Assembly (NCBI RefSeq): GCF_900094585.1 | Contig: NZ_FMAG01000002.1 | Location: forward strand, 822,007-886,006 | Direction: 5' to 3' | DNA from: Martinezella multihospitum | GTDB lineage: Bacteria; Pseudomonadota; Alphaproteobacteria; Rhizobiales; Rhizobiaceae | Length of the DNA stretch: 64,000 nucleotides | Part shown: one piece after another, positions 16,886 through 25,735 of the stretch | Numbering within the stretch: the stretch's first letter is position 1 | How the letters are laid out: the number at the start of each line of letters is the position of its first letter | Program-made: the position numbers and the translations under genes | Notes under the pieces: model-generated | Seen by the model: the letters and a program-made list of their open reading frames with translations, nothing else | The model's database searches: none | What the model was told of the DNA's origin: nothing

Positions 16886-17818
16886 TTAGGCGCTCAGCAT
16901 CAGATCCATGTTCTGTACGGCTGCACCCGATGCGCCCTTGCCGAGATTGTCGAGCAGCGCCACCAGATTGACCTGCGCTCCGCCCGGCGTGCCGAAGACG
17001 AAGAGCTTCATCGTGTCTTTGCCGGCGAGCTCGACAGCGTTGACGCGGGGCAGGGCACGGCTTTCATCGAGCGATACGACCTGCACGATATCCTGACCGG
17101 CATAATGGTCGACGAGTGCGGCGTGAATGCTCTCCAGCGTCGCGCCCTCCGCGAGATCGCCGAGATGCAGCGGCACCTGCACGATCATGCCCTGGGGGAA
17201 GCGGCCGACGGAGGGTGAGAAGATCGGCGCACGCTCCAGCAGGCCGTGCGTCGTCATCTCGGGCACATGCTTGTGGGTCAGCGGCAGGCCGTAGAGGAAA
17301 TGCGGCGCGCTGATCGCATCCGGATGATCCGGATTTTCCATCTGGGCGATCATCTGCTTGCCGCCGCCGGTATAGCCGGAAACCGCATTGACCGTCACGG
17401 GATAGCCCGTCAGAAGAATGCCGGCAGCGCGCAGCGGCCGGATGACACCGATCGCACCCGTCGGATAGCAGCCGGGATTGGCGACGAAACGTGCTGCCCT
17501 GATCTTGCTGCCCTGGTTGCTGTCCATCTCGGCAAAGCCATAGGCCCAGTCGGGATGGATGCGGAAAGCCGTCGAGGTGTCGATGACGCGGACATTGTTA
17601 TTGCCCGCCACCATCTTCACCGCTTCCTTCGACGCATCGTCGGGCAGGCAGAGGATGGCGATATCGGCGCCGTTCAGCATGTCCTCGCGCATGGCGGCAT
17701 TGCGGCGTTCGGCTTCGGGAATGGACAGCAGCTCGACATCGCGGCGGTCGGCCATGCGCGTGCGGATCTGCAAGCCCGTGGTTCCGTGTTCGCCATCGAT
17801 GAAGATTTTCGGTGCCAT
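16886..17818 (-). CDS. argC: N-acetyl-gamma-glutamyl-phosphate reductase
   Basis: A 310-aa NADPH-dependent enzyme that reduces N-acetyl-glutamyl phosphate to the semialdehyde in arginine biosynthesis. The N-terminal dinucleotide fold starts [18 protein letters not shown]. The catalytic Cys is in [16 protein letters not shown] (Cys117), and the C-terminal domain has [11 protein letters not shown] and [11 protein letters not shown]. At about 310 aa it is the short (type 2) form typical of alphaproteobacteria. AGGAATAAG precedes the ATG. In rhizobia argC lies near rpsI-rplM and speB, as here. Confidence 0.95.
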   Translation of the reverse strand: MAPKIFIDGEHGTTGLQIRTRMADRRDVELLSIPEAERRNAAMREDMLNGADIAILCLPDDASKEAVKMVAGNNNVRVIDTSTAFRIHPDWAYGFAEMDSNQGSKIRAARFVANPGCYPTGAIGVIRPLRAAGILLTGYPVTVNAVSGYTGGGKQMIAQMENPDHPDAISAPHFLYGLPLTHKHVPEMTTHGLLERAPIFSPSVGRFPQGMIVQVPLHLGDLAEGATLESIHAALVDHYAGQDIVQVVSLDESRALPRVNAVELAGKDTMKLFVFGTPGGAQVNLVALLDNLGKGASGAAVQNMDLMLSA

Positions 17819-17955
17819 CTTATTCCTGCTCTTTCAATAGGTTGAGAGTGTTTCCGGACTCAGTTTGCCACGCAGTTGATTCAATTTCATAACGGTCGTT
17901 GCTGAAGCGGCAGGGCGGCTTTCGAAAACGCTCGCGCCTATCCCGAAATCATGTC

Positions 17956-18915
17956 TCAACGGCCGCTCGCACGCCGTTCGGCGTGGAGACCGAGCATATA
18001 CATCGCCACGGTCGCGCCCGCAATGGCGGTGATATCGGCGTGATCGTAGGCGGGCGACACTTCCACGACGTCGGCACCCCGGATGTCAAGCTGATGCAGC
18101 CGCTGCAGCACCGACAGGATCTTGGCGCTGGAAGGGCCGCCGGCGACCGGCGTTCCCGTGCCCGGAGCATAGGCCGGGTCGAGACAATCGATATCGAAGG
18201 TCAGATAGGTCGGTGCGCCCTTGGTATGAGAGATGATCATCGAAGCGATCTCGCCGGCACTCATATCCTCGATCTGATGGCCGCACAGAATCTGGATGCC
18301 GAAATCGTCAGGCGCATGCGTGCGGATGCCGATCTGAATGGAGCAGTCCGGGTCGATCAGCCCGTCACGTACGGCGCGTGCAACGAAGGAGCCGTGGTCG
18401 ATACGCTTGCCGTCGTCGTACCAGGTATCTTGATGGGCATCGAACTGCACCAGCGCCAGTGGTCCATGCTTGGCGGCATGCGCCTTCAATATCGGCCAGG
18501 TGACGAAGTGATCACCGCCGAGGGTCAGCATGAAGGCGCCGCTGTCGAGAATGGTGGTCGCCTGGCGCTCGATCGCTGCCGGGGTCTCCTGATGATTGCC
18601 GTAGTCGAGCAGGCAGTCGCCATAGTCGATGACGGCCATCTCGGCAAAGAGATCGCGGTTGAAGGGATATTGCGGATCGTTGTCGAAGATCGCAGACGCA
18701 CGGCGGATCGCCTGCGGCCCGAAGCGCGTTCCCGGCCGGTTCGAGGTGGCGGCATCGAAGGGGATGCCCCAGACCACGGCGTCGACACCCTCAAGCGATT
18801 TGGTGAAACGGCGGCGCATGAAGGAGAGGGCACCGGCAAAGGTCGGATCGCTGGCAGCCGAGGTCAGGCTGGTGGCCGTGAAGGCGTGATCAATCGATGT
18901 GCTCGGCAATGACAT
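17956..18915 (-). CDS. speB: Agmatinase / ureohydrolase family
   Basis: A 319-aa manganese enzyme of the arginase/agmatinase superfamily. The metal-binding motifs are all present: GGDHFVTWP, VQFDAHQDTW and TFDIDCLDPAYAPGTGTP. Agmatinase releases urea from agmatine to give putrescine. Related guanidino hydrolases (guanidinobutyrase, guanidinopropionase) cannot be excluded by motif alone. The start at 18915 is tentative: AAGGAG directly abuts it, and an ATG at 18924 lies nine bases upstream. Either start overlaps the end of the preceding monooxygenase-like gene, so the two are probably translated from one message. Confidence 0.85.
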   Translation of the reverse strand: MSLPSTSIDHAFTATSLTSAASDPTFAGALSFMRRRFTKSLEGVDAVVWGIPFDAATSNRPGTRFGPQAIRRASAIFDNDPQYPFNRDLFAEMAVIDYGDCLLDYGNHQETPAAIERQATTILDSGAFMLTLGGDHFVTWPILKAHAAKHGPLALVQFDAHQDTWYDDGKRIDHGSFVARAVRDGLIDPDCSIQIGIRTHAPDDFGIQILCGHQIEDMSAGEIASMIISHTKGAPTYLTFDIDCLDPAYAPGTGTPVAGGPSSAKILSVLQRLHQLDIRGADVVEVSPAYDHADITAIAGATVAMYMLGLHAERRASGR

Positions 18916-19267
18916 CTCCTTCATTCGCCAGAAAATCATAGGCCCGTTCTACCCGTCCTATGCGAACCTTGTATTGCTCATACCAGCGCTCGCGGCCGAG
19001 CTTCTGCGCCGCCAGATGGGCGACGACGTTCTTCCAGGCGAGAATGCTTTCCTCGTCTCGCCAGAAGGAGTTGGTGACGCCGAAGCCATCGGCGCCTCTC
19101 GCGCTCTCAAGTCCAAGACAGCCGTCTTGCGCCAGCGCCATTTCCTCCATGCGCTCGCCCATGGCGCCATAGCCGTTGTCGCCGACGGTTCGGATCGAGG
19201 CGAAGGAGACAATATAATAGGGCGGCTCGGGAGTGGCCGCAAAGCGGGATGCCTTGTTGGTGCTCAT
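18890..19267 (-). CDS. Antibiotic biosynthesis monooxygenase (ABM) domain protein
   Basis: A 125-aa ferredoxin-like-fold protein. ABM features are YYIVSFASIRTVGD at the start of the sheet, MEEMALAQDGCLGLESARGA, and the TNSFWRDEESILAWKNVVAH segment with the typical W-x6-W-like spacing. Members include heme-degrading and quinol monooxygenases, but many rhizobial ones are uncharacterised. The gene begins at ATG 19267 behind GTGAGG and overlaps speB by 26 bases, so it is probably in the same operon. No link with polyamine metabolism is known to me. Confidence 0.75.
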   Translation of the reverse strand: MSTNKASRFAATPEPPYYIVSFASIRTVGDNGYGAMGERMEEMALAQDGCLGLESARGADGFGVTNSFWRDEESILAWKNVVAHLAAQKLGRERWYEQYKVRIGRVERAYDFLANEGDVIAEHID

Positions 19268-19316
19268 GACGTGCCTCACGGAGTGGAACGGAATTCCGTT
19301 CGTGAATCGCGGATGT

Positions 19317-19424
19317 CTAAAGCATATCGCGCAAAAGTGTGCAGCGGTTTTGCGACAACGACATGCCTAAATCAAAGACCTAAAGCGCAAGAAGCGATTC
19401 TGAAAGATCGCACCGCGCTTTAGG
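19317..19424. repeat. Rhizobial dispersed palindromic intergenic repeat
   Basis: The left part has CGCAAAA...TTTTGCG around GTGTGCAGCGG (about 19329-19354). The right part is bounded by a perfect 10-base inverted repeat CCTAAAGCGC (19379-19388) and GCGCTTTAGG (19415-19424). I recognise this composite as a common repeated intergenic element of Rhizobium, Sinorhizobium and Agrobacterium genomes; that recognition is from memory. It separates the ABM gene from a small secreted-protein gene. Confidence 0.65.
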
Positions 19425-19430
19425 ATTCGC

Positions 19431-19694
19431 TTATTTGCCCGATCTGGCGGCGCATTGATATGCCTTTTTCACGCAGGCGATCTGCGGTGTCGAGCATTCG
19501 GCCTGCCCATTGGTCACGACACAATAGGAGCAGCTGTCGTTGAACTCGCGACAGTCTGGGTTTGCCTGGAGGAAATCCTTCATGCTCTGCATATCCGCCG
19601 TGGTTTCGGCCGGTGGAGAGGGCTGGGCATCATCGCACAGAGCAGGTGCGGCGCTTACGATCAAAAGCAGAAGCGAAAAGATGAATCCACGCAT
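19431..19694 (-). CDS. Small secreted cysteine-rich protein
   Basis: An 87-aa protein with a strong signal peptide (MRGFIFSLLLLIVSAAPALC, cleavage near ALCDD). The mature region has six Cys in CREFNDSCSYCVV, ECSTPQIACVKKAYQC. The even number and export signal suggest disulphide-bonded periplasmic folding. The start at 19694 is chosen for the signal peptide. The family was not recognised and no function is proposed. Its mRNA is probably independent, being flanked by a repeat and by the rpsI terminator. Confidence 0.65.
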   Translation of the reverse strand: MRGFIFSLLLLIVSAAPALCDDAQPSPPAETTADMQSMKDFLQANPDCREFNDSCSYCVVTNGQAECSTPQIACVKKAYQCAARSGK

Positions 19695-19778
19695 TGAACT
19701 CTCCCGGTGCTTGTATCGGGATTTTGCCACAAAATGCGTCGCATGCCTTGGCGGATCAGCATCTTTTTGCATGCTGCA

Positions 19779-19808
19779 AAAGAAAAAGGCCGGGAAAACC
19801 CGGCCTTT
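19779..19808 (-). terminator. Intrinsic terminator of rplM-rpsI
   Basis: On the minus strand, AAAGGCCGGG pairs perfectly with CCCGGCCTTT around TTTT and is followed by a T-rich tail, 27 bases after the rpsI stop. Confidence 0.9.
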
Positions 19809-19834
19809 CCAAAAATCCGATCTCGGATAAGCGA

Positions 19835-20305
19835 TTAACGCTTGGAGAACTGGAACGAACGACGTGCCTTTGCACGGCCGTACTTCTTGCGTTCGACAAC
19901 GCGGCTGTCGCGGGTGAGGAAGCCACCCTTCTTCAGCACCGAGCGCAGGCCCGGCTCGAAGTAGGTGATCGCCTTGGACAGGCCGTGACGAACGGCACCG
20001 GCCTGGCCGGAGAGGCCGCCGCCGGCTACGGTTGCGATGATGTCGAACTGGCCGTCACGGGCAGCAGCGACAATCGGCTGACGCAGGATCATCTGCAGAA
20101 CCGGACGGGCAAAATAAGCCGTGTAGTCCTTGCCGTTGACGATGATCTTGCCGGAGCCGGCCTTGACCCATACGCGGGCGACGGCGTCCTTGCGCTTGCC
20201 GGTCGCGTAGGAGCGACCGAGCGAGTCAACCTTGCGGACGTGAACCGGAGCAGCTGCTGCTTCCGACGTCGTGCCGAGATCCTTCAGGGAGGAGAGGTCA
20301 GCCAT
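19835..20305 (-). CDS. rpsI: 30S ribosomal protein S9
   Basis: A 156-aa protein. The alphaproteobacterial N-terminal extension (about 28 residues, Ala-rich) precedes the conserved core: [39 protein letters not shown], and the basic end [18 protein letters not shown] whose tail reaches the P-site tRNA. It starts two bases after the rplM stop, forming the standard rplM-rpsI operon. Confidence 0.98.
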   Translation of the reverse strand: MADLSSLKDLGTTSEAAAAPVHVRKVDSLGRSYATGKRKDAVARVWVKAGSGKIIVNGKDYTAYFARPVLQMILRQPIVAAARDGQFDIIATVAGGGLSGQAGAVRHGLSKAITYFEPGLRSVLKKGGFLTRDSRVVERKKYGRAKARRSFQFSKR

Positions 20306-20307
20306 TA

Positions 20308-20772
20308 TCAGGCGCTCCTTACGTTCTTCTTGTTCAGCTTGGCGACGTCGAGGACGACCGGCTGCTGGGCTTCGTGGGGATGGTTGGAGCCGGCGTAGAC
20401 GCGCAGGTTCTTCATCTGGCGACGGCCGAGCGGGCCGCGGGGAACCATGCGCTCGACGGCCTTCTCAACGACGCGCTCCGGGAAGCGGCCTTCGATGATC
20501 TGACGAGCCGTACGCTCCTTGATGCCGCCGGCATAACCGGTGTGCCAGTAGTAAACCTTGTCTTCGTACTTCTTGCCGGTGAAGACGACCTTGTCGGCAT
20601 TGATGACGATGACGTTGTCGCCGTCGTCGACGTGCGGCGTGAAGGTAGCCTTATGCTTGCCGCGCAGACGCATTGCGATGATAGAAGCGAGACGGCCAAC
20701 GACAAGCCCTTCGGCGTCGATGAGAACCCACTTCTTCTCCACCTCTGCAGGCTTCTGGGAGAAGGTTGCCAT
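20308..20772 (-). CDS. rplM: 50S ribosomal protein L13
   Basis: A 154-aa protein of normal length, an early assembly protein of the large subunit. Typical blocks are [54 protein letters not shown] and [18 protein letters not shown]. It is the first gene of the operon with rpsI. The upstream 237 bases separate it from the EamA transporter gene, which is transcribed on the same strand and ends at 21010. Confidence 0.98.
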   Translation of the reverse strand: MATFSQKPAEVEKKWVLIDAEGLVVGRLASIIAMRLRGKHKATFTPHVDDGDNVIVINADKVVFTGKKYEDKVYYWHTGYAGGIKERTARQIIEGRFPERVVEKAVERMVPRGPLGRRQMKNLRVYAGSNHPHEAQQPVVLDVAKLNKKNVRSA

Positions 20773-20976
20773 GTTGCATACTCTCTTTTAGGACCCTTGG
20801 CCCGAAGGCGTCTGGGCGTTTCTTGTTGCTTGATTTGGCGCGCATGGATGCGTGCCAAAAAGAAAGCAGCCCGGAAAGGCTGCAATCTGCGGCGGCTTAT
20901 AGATCGATTAGGAGCCAGGGTCAATATCGCCCGATTGGCAGGCTGTAAAAATTATAAAGTAAAATCAGTGTGTTAC

Positions 20977-21002
20977 TTATGTGGTAAAATAAAACCACAT
21001 AA
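20977..21002 (-). terminator. Hairpin after the EamA transporter gene
   Basis: TTATGTGGT (20977-20985) and ACCACATAA (20994-21002) form a perfect nine-pair stem with an eight-base loop, starting seven bases after the EamA gene stop on the minus strand. There is no strict T run after it, so it may be a weak terminator or an mRNA-end stabiliser. Confidence 0.4.
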
Positions 21003-21009
21003 TTTATCG

Positions 21010-21846
21010 TCAGCCCAGCCGCAAAACCAGCACTCCGCCAGCAATAATGGCGCCGGCAATATAGCGCCAGATGCTGGACCGCTCCTTCAAAACGACGACG
21101 GATATCACCAAAGCGAAGAGGATCGAAGTCTCGCGCAAGGCGGCGACCATGGCGACCGGTGCCTTGGTCATCGCCCACAACGCCAGCCCGTAAGAAACGA
21201 TCGAGCCGCCGCCGCCAATAAGCCCGCGCCACCAGTTATAGCGAACGTGGGCGGCGACGGCATTGATGCCGCGCTGCGATATCGCCCAGGCGAAAAGGAG
21301 AATGGGAGGCAGGAGCGCCATCCATAGGGTATAGGAAACCGAATTGCCCGATATCCGTGCGCCGATGCCGTCGACATAGGTATAGGTCGCGATGACAACG
21401 GCATTGGCAAGGGCCAGAACGATCGCCCGGCTGCTGCCCTTTCGCGCCTCGAAGGCAAGCGTCAATATGCCGGCACAAATGGTCATGGTGCCGATCAATG
21501 CGCCGCCCGAAAGCGTTTCCTTCAGGATGAAGCTGCTTGTAGAGACAATGATGAGTGGGGCGACACCGCGCATCAGCGGATAGACGAGCCCGATATCCCC
21601 GGCGCGATAAGCGGCGGCCACCAGCTGGAAATAGGCGAATTGAAGGATGGCTGATGCGCCGATGAATGGCCATGCCGCAGAGGCTGGCAGGGGAAGGAAC
21701 GGCAGAAGGGGCAATGCCGCGGCTGCGCCTCCGGCCGAAACCAGCGCCGCATCGAGCGACTTGTCGGTTCCAGCCTTGATGATCGCATTCCACGTCGCGT
21801 GCAACAGGGCGCCGAAAAGGACGAGCGCGATAACATCGAGAGACAC
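21010..21846 (-). CDS. EamA/DMT-family transporter
   Basis: A 278-aa integral membrane protein with ten hydrophobic segments in two homologous halves of five. EamA features are HATWNAIIKAG at the start, AAYRAGDIGLVYPLMRGVAP and a C-terminal APVAMVAALRETSILFALVI, with the end VVVLKERSSIWRYIAGAIIA. The start is GTG at 21846, placed by CGAGG seven bases upstream; the frame is open further upstream but the extension is not protein-like. The family moves metabolites or drugs (for example amino acids or riboflavin); the substrate here is unknown. Confidence 0.85.
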   Translation of the reverse strand: MSLDVIALVLFGALLHATWNAIIKAGTDKSLDAALVSAGGAAAALPLLPFLPLPASAAWPFIGASAILQFAYFQLVAAAYRAGDIGLVYPLMRGVAPLIIVSTSSFILKETLSGGALIGTMTICAGILTLAFEARKGSSRAIVLALANAVVIATYTYVDGIGARISGNSVSYTLWMALLPPILLFAWAISQRGINAVAAHVRYNWWRGLIGGGGSIVSYGLALWAMTKAPVAMVAALRETSILFALVISVVVLKERSSIWRYIAGAIIAGGVLVLRLG

Positions 21847-22046
21847 GGAAAACCTCGGAAATTGGCAGGCGCAATGGCAATGCTTGGTATTTTGTGGGAA
21901 TGCGGTCCCCATATGATCCGCAATACATCGAAAAGCAACGAAATATCGGTTATTCTGACGGCTTGCCCATTTGCTCCGGTCATGACGGGCGCCGAGAGTG
22001 GCGTTTTCGTTCTGTTCCAGATTGCCCTTTCCAGCATTATAAATAA

Positions 22047-22098
22047 CTAATTTATTCGAGTATGAAGCGCGAACAAATATCGCATGTCCTGTGAACGC
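22047..22098. repeat. 52-base direct repeat, copy A
   Basis: Ungapped alignment with 22448-22499 gives 41 matches in 52. The best-kept part is GCGAACAAA, then GCAT, TCCTG and GAACGC at fixed spacing. The copies are 401 bases apart in the same orientation. Confidence 0.6.
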
Positions 22099-22447
22099 GG
22101 GAGTAGCATTAGACACTTCTTACTTAAAAACGACAGAGGGCCATGTCGCCTGCAGCGCCGCGTGTGACCGGGCGTGCGAAAATCGCGGCGAAAACGCTGC
22201 ACACAATCTCTCTTCCTCTCATGAATAGAGTGGATAATTCTACAAGAGATGAAAAATATTACAGCTAACGCGCGCCGCAGCGGATAAAAATCATACTAAG
22301 AGTTAAGTATAGAATCGTCGAATCAAAAATCGGCGGTGTATATCATTGCGCGAGCTCGAAAATTATTCTGTGGAAAAATAACGGAAATAGCATATGTTTC
22401 GCGTTCGCATTCGGTTCTCGTTTGAATTGACTGTTCATGCGAAGTTT

Positions 22448-22499
22448 CTAATTTATATGTGAATAAATAGCGAACAAAGATTGCATTTCCTGAGAACGC
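22448..22499. repeat. 52-base direct repeat, copy B
   Basis: Partner of 22047-22098 (41 of 52 identical, no gaps). Both copies begin CTAATTTAT and end GAACGC. Confidence 0.6.
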
Positions 22500-22670
22500 A
22501 ACTCCACGGCATCTGCAAAATTTATGAAAGCGCTTTGGGGGAGGGCTTGAGCGGAGGCACATAAATACACCCGCACAGGCACAGTACCGAAGATGCGCCG
22601 TGCCTGGGACAATCAATGGTCGTACCGAACCCGTCAGCCGTCCGCCATATCCAGCAGTAGCGTATTGCGA

Positions 22671-22997
22671 TCAGCGGGGGAAAATCAAATCATCGTCATC
22701 GAGGTCGGTTGTCGGCCGGCATATATAGACCGGACAGGAAGCGCGATCCTTCGTGGGAAGATAATCCTGATAGGCGTAAAAGCCCAGATCGCATGCGCCG
22801 CTGTCCGCGACATAGCGATCATAGAGCGTCATGTTCGGTGTTCTCTTGGCCGGATAGCGCATGATGACCGCACGCTCCCGGTTGATAACAGCCCTGGCCT
22901 CAGCGCAGGTCATGGACATGGAATTATATCGCGAAATGGCGAATGCCGGCGTTGCGGCCGAAGTGACGAGCAGGCCCAGCAGGATGAATTTTTTCAT
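22671..22997 (-). CDS. Small secreted protein of unknown function
   Basis: A 108-aa protein. GGGAGG upstream places the start at 22997, which yields a signal peptide (MKKFILLGLLVTSAATPAFA). The mature part has four Cys (MTCAEARAV, SGACDLGF, ASCPVYIC) and the motifs AVINRERAVIMRYP and YDRYVADSGACDLG. Such small periplasmic Cys proteins recur in Rhizobiales without assigned function. It is divergent from the CoA-binding protein gene with a 113-base gap. Confidence 0.7.
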   Translation of the reverse strand: MKKFILLGLLVTSAATPAFAISRYNSMSMTCAEARAVINRERAVIMRYPAKRTPNMTLYDRYVADSGACDLGFYAYQDYLPTKDRASCPVYICRPTTDLDDDDLIFPR

Positions 22998-23110
22998 CTG
23001 AGTAATCCTCCCTGAAGTTGTTATAATACAATATATATACGCGGAGACCGCCATTGCGGTTTCCATATTTGTGACAAAACGCAAGTGTGATCGAGGTGGG
23101 AGGCTTCGTG

Positions 23111-23539
23111 ATGAACCACGATAGTTATGACGATTCCTATATAGCCGATATCCTCTTGTCCGTAAGGACCATCGCGCTCGTCGGCGCTTCGCCCAATCCT
23201 GCGCGCCCGAGCAACGGTGTGATGGCCTATCTCCTGAACAGGGGCTATCGCGTCATCCCCATCAATCCCGGACAGGCCGGCAAGGAGATTCTGGGACAGT
23301 GGGTCTATGCACGCCTGGCCGACATTCCCGAGCCTGTGGATATGGTCGATGTTTTTCGGGCGCCCGAGTATCTCCGATCGGTCGTGGAGGAGACGATCAT
23401 GATCGAGCCGCGGCCGCCGGTCATTTGGGGTCAGCTTGGCGTGCGCGACGACGCCGCCGCGGCAAGAGCCGAAGCCGCAGGGGTGAGGGTCGTCATGGAC
23501 CGCTGCCCGGCTATCGAGTATCCGCGCCTGGTCGCTTGA
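23111..23539 (+). CDS. CoA-binding domain protein
   Basis: A 142-aa single-domain protein of the CoA_binding_2 type (YccU-like). The Rossmann start is RTIALVGASPNPARPSNGVM, followed by YRVIPINPGQAGKEILG, VDMVDVFRAPEY and the end GVRVVMDRCPAIEYPRL. GGGAGG (23098-23103) supports ATG 23111 over the upstream in-frame GTG. In other bacteria it resembles the CoA-binding part of succinyl-CoA synthetase, and its role is unclear. The O-acetylhomoserine sulfhydrylase gene downstream is a frequent partner in rhizobia (from memory). Confidence 0.88.
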   Translation: MNHDSYDDSYIADILLSVRTIALVGASPNPARPSNGVMAYLLNRGYRVIPINPGQAGKEILGQWVYARLADIPEPVDMVDVFRAPEYLRSVVEETIMIEPRPPVIWGQLGVRDDAAAARAEAAGVRVVMDRCPAIEYPRLVA

Positions 23540-23703
23540 CCGAGATCATGCACGACATCGGCATTCGGCCGTTTATCGCGCGATCTCGCTGAAAGATGGC
23601 AAGTTTTTTCCGCGAGCCGAGAAGCACGGCAAAGTTCGCGGTTAACTTTCATATGCCAGGCGTTATGCTTTTCCCGTTACGAACAAAATCCGGGAGGAAA
23701 AAT

Positions 23704-24990
23704 ATGCCAAGCAGCCGGAACCCAGGTTTCGACACGCTCGCGATCCACGCGGGCGCGCAGCCGGACCCGACGACAGGCGCGCGCGCGACGCCGATCTACC
23801 AGACGACATCCTTCGTTTTTCAGGACGCCGATCACGCCGCTGCCCTGTTTGGATTGCAGCAGTTCGGCAATATTTACACCCGTATCATGAACCCGACGCA
23901 GGCGGTGCTGGAAGAGCGGGTGGCGGCTCTTGAAGGCGGAACCGCGGCTCTCGCGGTCGCCTCCGGTCATGCGGCCCAGCTGCTCGTCTTCCATGCCATC
24001 ATGCAGCCGGGCGACAATTTCGTTGCGGCCAAGCGGCTCTATGGTGGCTCGGTCAATCAGTTCGGGCAATCCTTCAAGAATTTCGACTGGCGGGTCCGCT
24101 GGGCCGATCCCGCCGATCTCTCAACCTTCGAATCGCAGATCGATGGGCGCACCCGTGCCATCTTCATCGAAAGCCTTGCCAATCCCGGCGGTACCTTCGT
24201 TGATATCGCCGCGATTGCGGCCATCGCGCACAAGCACGGCCTGCCGCTGATCGTCGACAACACCCTGGCGAGCCCCTATCTCATCCGGCCGCTGGAGCAT
24301 GGCGCCGATATCGTCGTGCACTCGCTGACGAAGTTCCTCGGCGGCCATGGAAATTCCATGGGCGGCATCATCGTCGACGGCGGCACTTTCGACTGGTCCG
24401 CCTCAGGCAATTATCCCATGCTGTCTTCACCGCGTCCGGAATATAACGGCATCGTGCTGCATGCGACCTTCGGCAATTTCGCTTTCGCCATCGCCTGCCG
24501 GGTGCTGGGCCTGCGCGATCTCGGCCCGGCCATCTCGCCGTTCAATGCCTTTCTGATCCTGACGGGCATCGAAACGCTGCCGCTGCGCATGCAGCGCCAC
24601 TCCGACAATGCGCTCGCCGTTGCACGCTGGTTGAAAACGCAGGGGAAGGTGGCATGGGTCAACTATTCCGGCTTGGAGGACGATCCGAACCACGCCCTTC
24701 AGCAGCGTTACTCACCGAAAGGCGCCGGCTCCGTCTTCACCTTCGGACTGAAGGGTGGTTATGAAGCGGGCAAGGGGCTGGTCGAAGGCCTGGAGCTCTT
24801 CTCGCATCTTGCCAATATCGGCGATACGCGTTCGCTCGTCATCCATCCTGCCTCGACGACCCACAAACAGCTGACCGACGAGCAGAAGGTTGCCGCCGGC
24901 GCCGGCCCGGATGTGGTGCGTTTGTCGATCGGCATAGAGGATGTCAAGGACATCATCGCCGACCTGGAACAGGCACTGGCAAAAGTCTGA
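23704..24990 (+). CDS. metY: O-acetylhomoserine sulfhydrylase (PLP-dependent)
   Basis: A 428-aa Cys/Met metabolism PLP enzyme. Key segments are [20 protein letters not shown], the [15 protein letters not shown] region, [19 protein letters not shown] and the PLP lysine in [11 protein letters not shown] (Lys210). The C-terminal part has [17 protein letters not shown] and [14 protein letters not shown]. Length near 430 and the [23 protein letters not shown] block fit O-acetylhomoserine aminocarboxypropyltransferase rather than cystathionine enzymes (about 380-400). It makes homocysteine (or methionine) from O-acetylhomoserine and a sulphur donor. GGGAGGA upstream supports the start. Confidence 0.92.
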   Translation: MPSSRNPGFDTLAIHAGAQPDPTTGARATPIYQTTSFVFQDADHAAALFGLQQFGNIYTRIMNPTQAVLEERVAALEGGTAALAVASGHAAQLLVFHAIMQPGDNFVAAKRLYGGSVNQFGQSFKNFDWRVRWADPADLSTFESQIDGRTRAIFIESLANPGGTFVDIAAIAAIAHKHGLPLIVDNTLASPYLIRPLEHGADIVVHSLTKFLGGHGNSMGGIIVDGGTFDWSASGNYPMLSSPRPEYNGIVLHATFGNFAFAIACRVLGLRDLGPAISPFNAFLILTGIETLPLRMQRHSDNALAVARWLKTQGKVAWVNYSGLEDDPNHALQQRYSPKGAGSVFTFGLKGGYEAGKGLVEGLELFSHLANIGDTRSLVIHPASTTHKQLTDEQKVAAGAGPDVVRLSIGIEDVKDIIADLEQALAKV

Positions 24991-25061
24991 GGACTGGCCC
25001 GGCAGGAAGCCGAAAAAGCTTGTCGGCCTCTTTGATCGAAGTGCATTTCATGCTTGTTTCG

Positions 25062-25095
25062 GTCCGCGATCGCCAATGTCGATCGCGGACTTTTT
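25062..25095 (+). terminator. Strong intrinsic terminator
   Basis: GTCCGCGATCG pairs perfectly with CGATCGCGGAC (11 pairs, seven-base loop) followed by TTTTT. It ends the metY transcript before the cupin gene. Confidence 0.92.
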
Positions 25096-25130
25096 GGGCC
25101 TTGGCAAAGCGTGACCGACGGGAGACTTAA

Positions 25131-25475
25131 GTGGCAACCTATGTGCAACTGAATGTCGATGGCGTGGAGCCCGAGGCGGGAGCACCCGCAGCGGACCGTC
25201 TCATTTCGGGAGCCCCGACCTTCCGAACCTGGAGCCTCGATGAGGCCGATGGCGGCCTTTATGCCGGCATTTGGGAGGCGACGCCGGGGAAGTGGAAGAT
25301 CGCCTATGACGAGTGGGAGTATTTCAACATTCTCTCCGGCTATTCCATTGTGACAGCCGATGACGGCGAGACGTTTCATCTGCGCGCAGGCGACCGCATG
25401 ATCTTGAAGCCAGGCTTCAAGGGGACATGGGAAGTTATTGAAACGACTCGCAAGGACTATGTAATCCGCCTTTGA
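25131..25475 (+). CDS. Cupin domain protein (DUF861/EutQ-like)
   Basis: A 114-aa single cupin. The core reads FRTWSLDEADGGLYAGIWEA, WKIAYDEWEYFNILSGYSIV, then GDRMILKPGFKGTWEV, which is the Cupin_3 pattern. The metal-binding His/Glu set of classic cupins is reduced (Glu residues in YDEWEYF, no clear His pair), so metal content is uncertain. GTG start with GGGAG upstream. It lies alone between the metY terminator and the pst operon; function unknown. Confidence 0.8.
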   Translation: MATYVQLNVDGVEPEAGAPAADRLISGAPTFRTWSLDEADGGLYAGIWEATPGKWKIAYDEWEYFNILSGYSIVTADDGETFHLRAGDRMILKPGFKGTWEVIETTRKDYVIRL

Positions 25476-25596
25476 GTATCGTCTTGATTCAAAACGTGAA
25501 GATCGCCTTGCCTTGTGAAAGGATGCGAGCCTTTTCCTGCGGCTCCGCAATGGCCGCCATGCTTGCCGTAGGTTGTGTCACCGCCGCTTCATTAAA

Positions 25597-25614
25597 CTGT
25601 CATCAAACTGAAAC
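25597..25614 (+). promoter_or_regulatory. Pho box (PhoB-binding site) of pstSCAB
   Basis: CTGTCATCAAACTGAAAC consists of two 7-base half-sites (CTGTCAT and CTGAAAC) separated by four bases, matching the Pho-box consensus. It lies 122 bases before the pstS start, with a plausible -10 element (CATTAGA) about eight bases further on. It implies induction by PhoB under phosphate limitation. Confidence 0.85.
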
Positions 25615-25735
25615 AATGCGGCATTAGAGCCATCACTGTCGCCAGGAGGTCGAGGTGGGGTTCCTAACCGATGGGATACTTCGTGCTTAGCTCCTGCTCG
25701 CCATCCTTTCATCACTCTGGGAAGTGAGTTCAATC

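Larger units (their letters stand above)
21847..22670. other. 824-base AT-rich interval without a recognised gene
   Basis: No frame here has convincing coding character. The interval is richer in A+T than its surroundings and holds two related 52-base segments (22047-22098 and 22448-22499). There is also a hairpin (CAGGCAC 22576-22582 with GTGCCTG 22600-22606) without a T run. It may carry promoters for the EamA gene, a small RNA, or decayed mobile DNA. Confidence 0.5.

Noticed and set aside
22323..22616. A 97-codon minus-strand frame in the gene-free interval
   Set aside because: No ribosome-binding site, no recognisable domain, and it overlaps repeat copy B; its resemblance to the upstream extension of the EamA frame is explained by the DNA duplication, not by protein homology.
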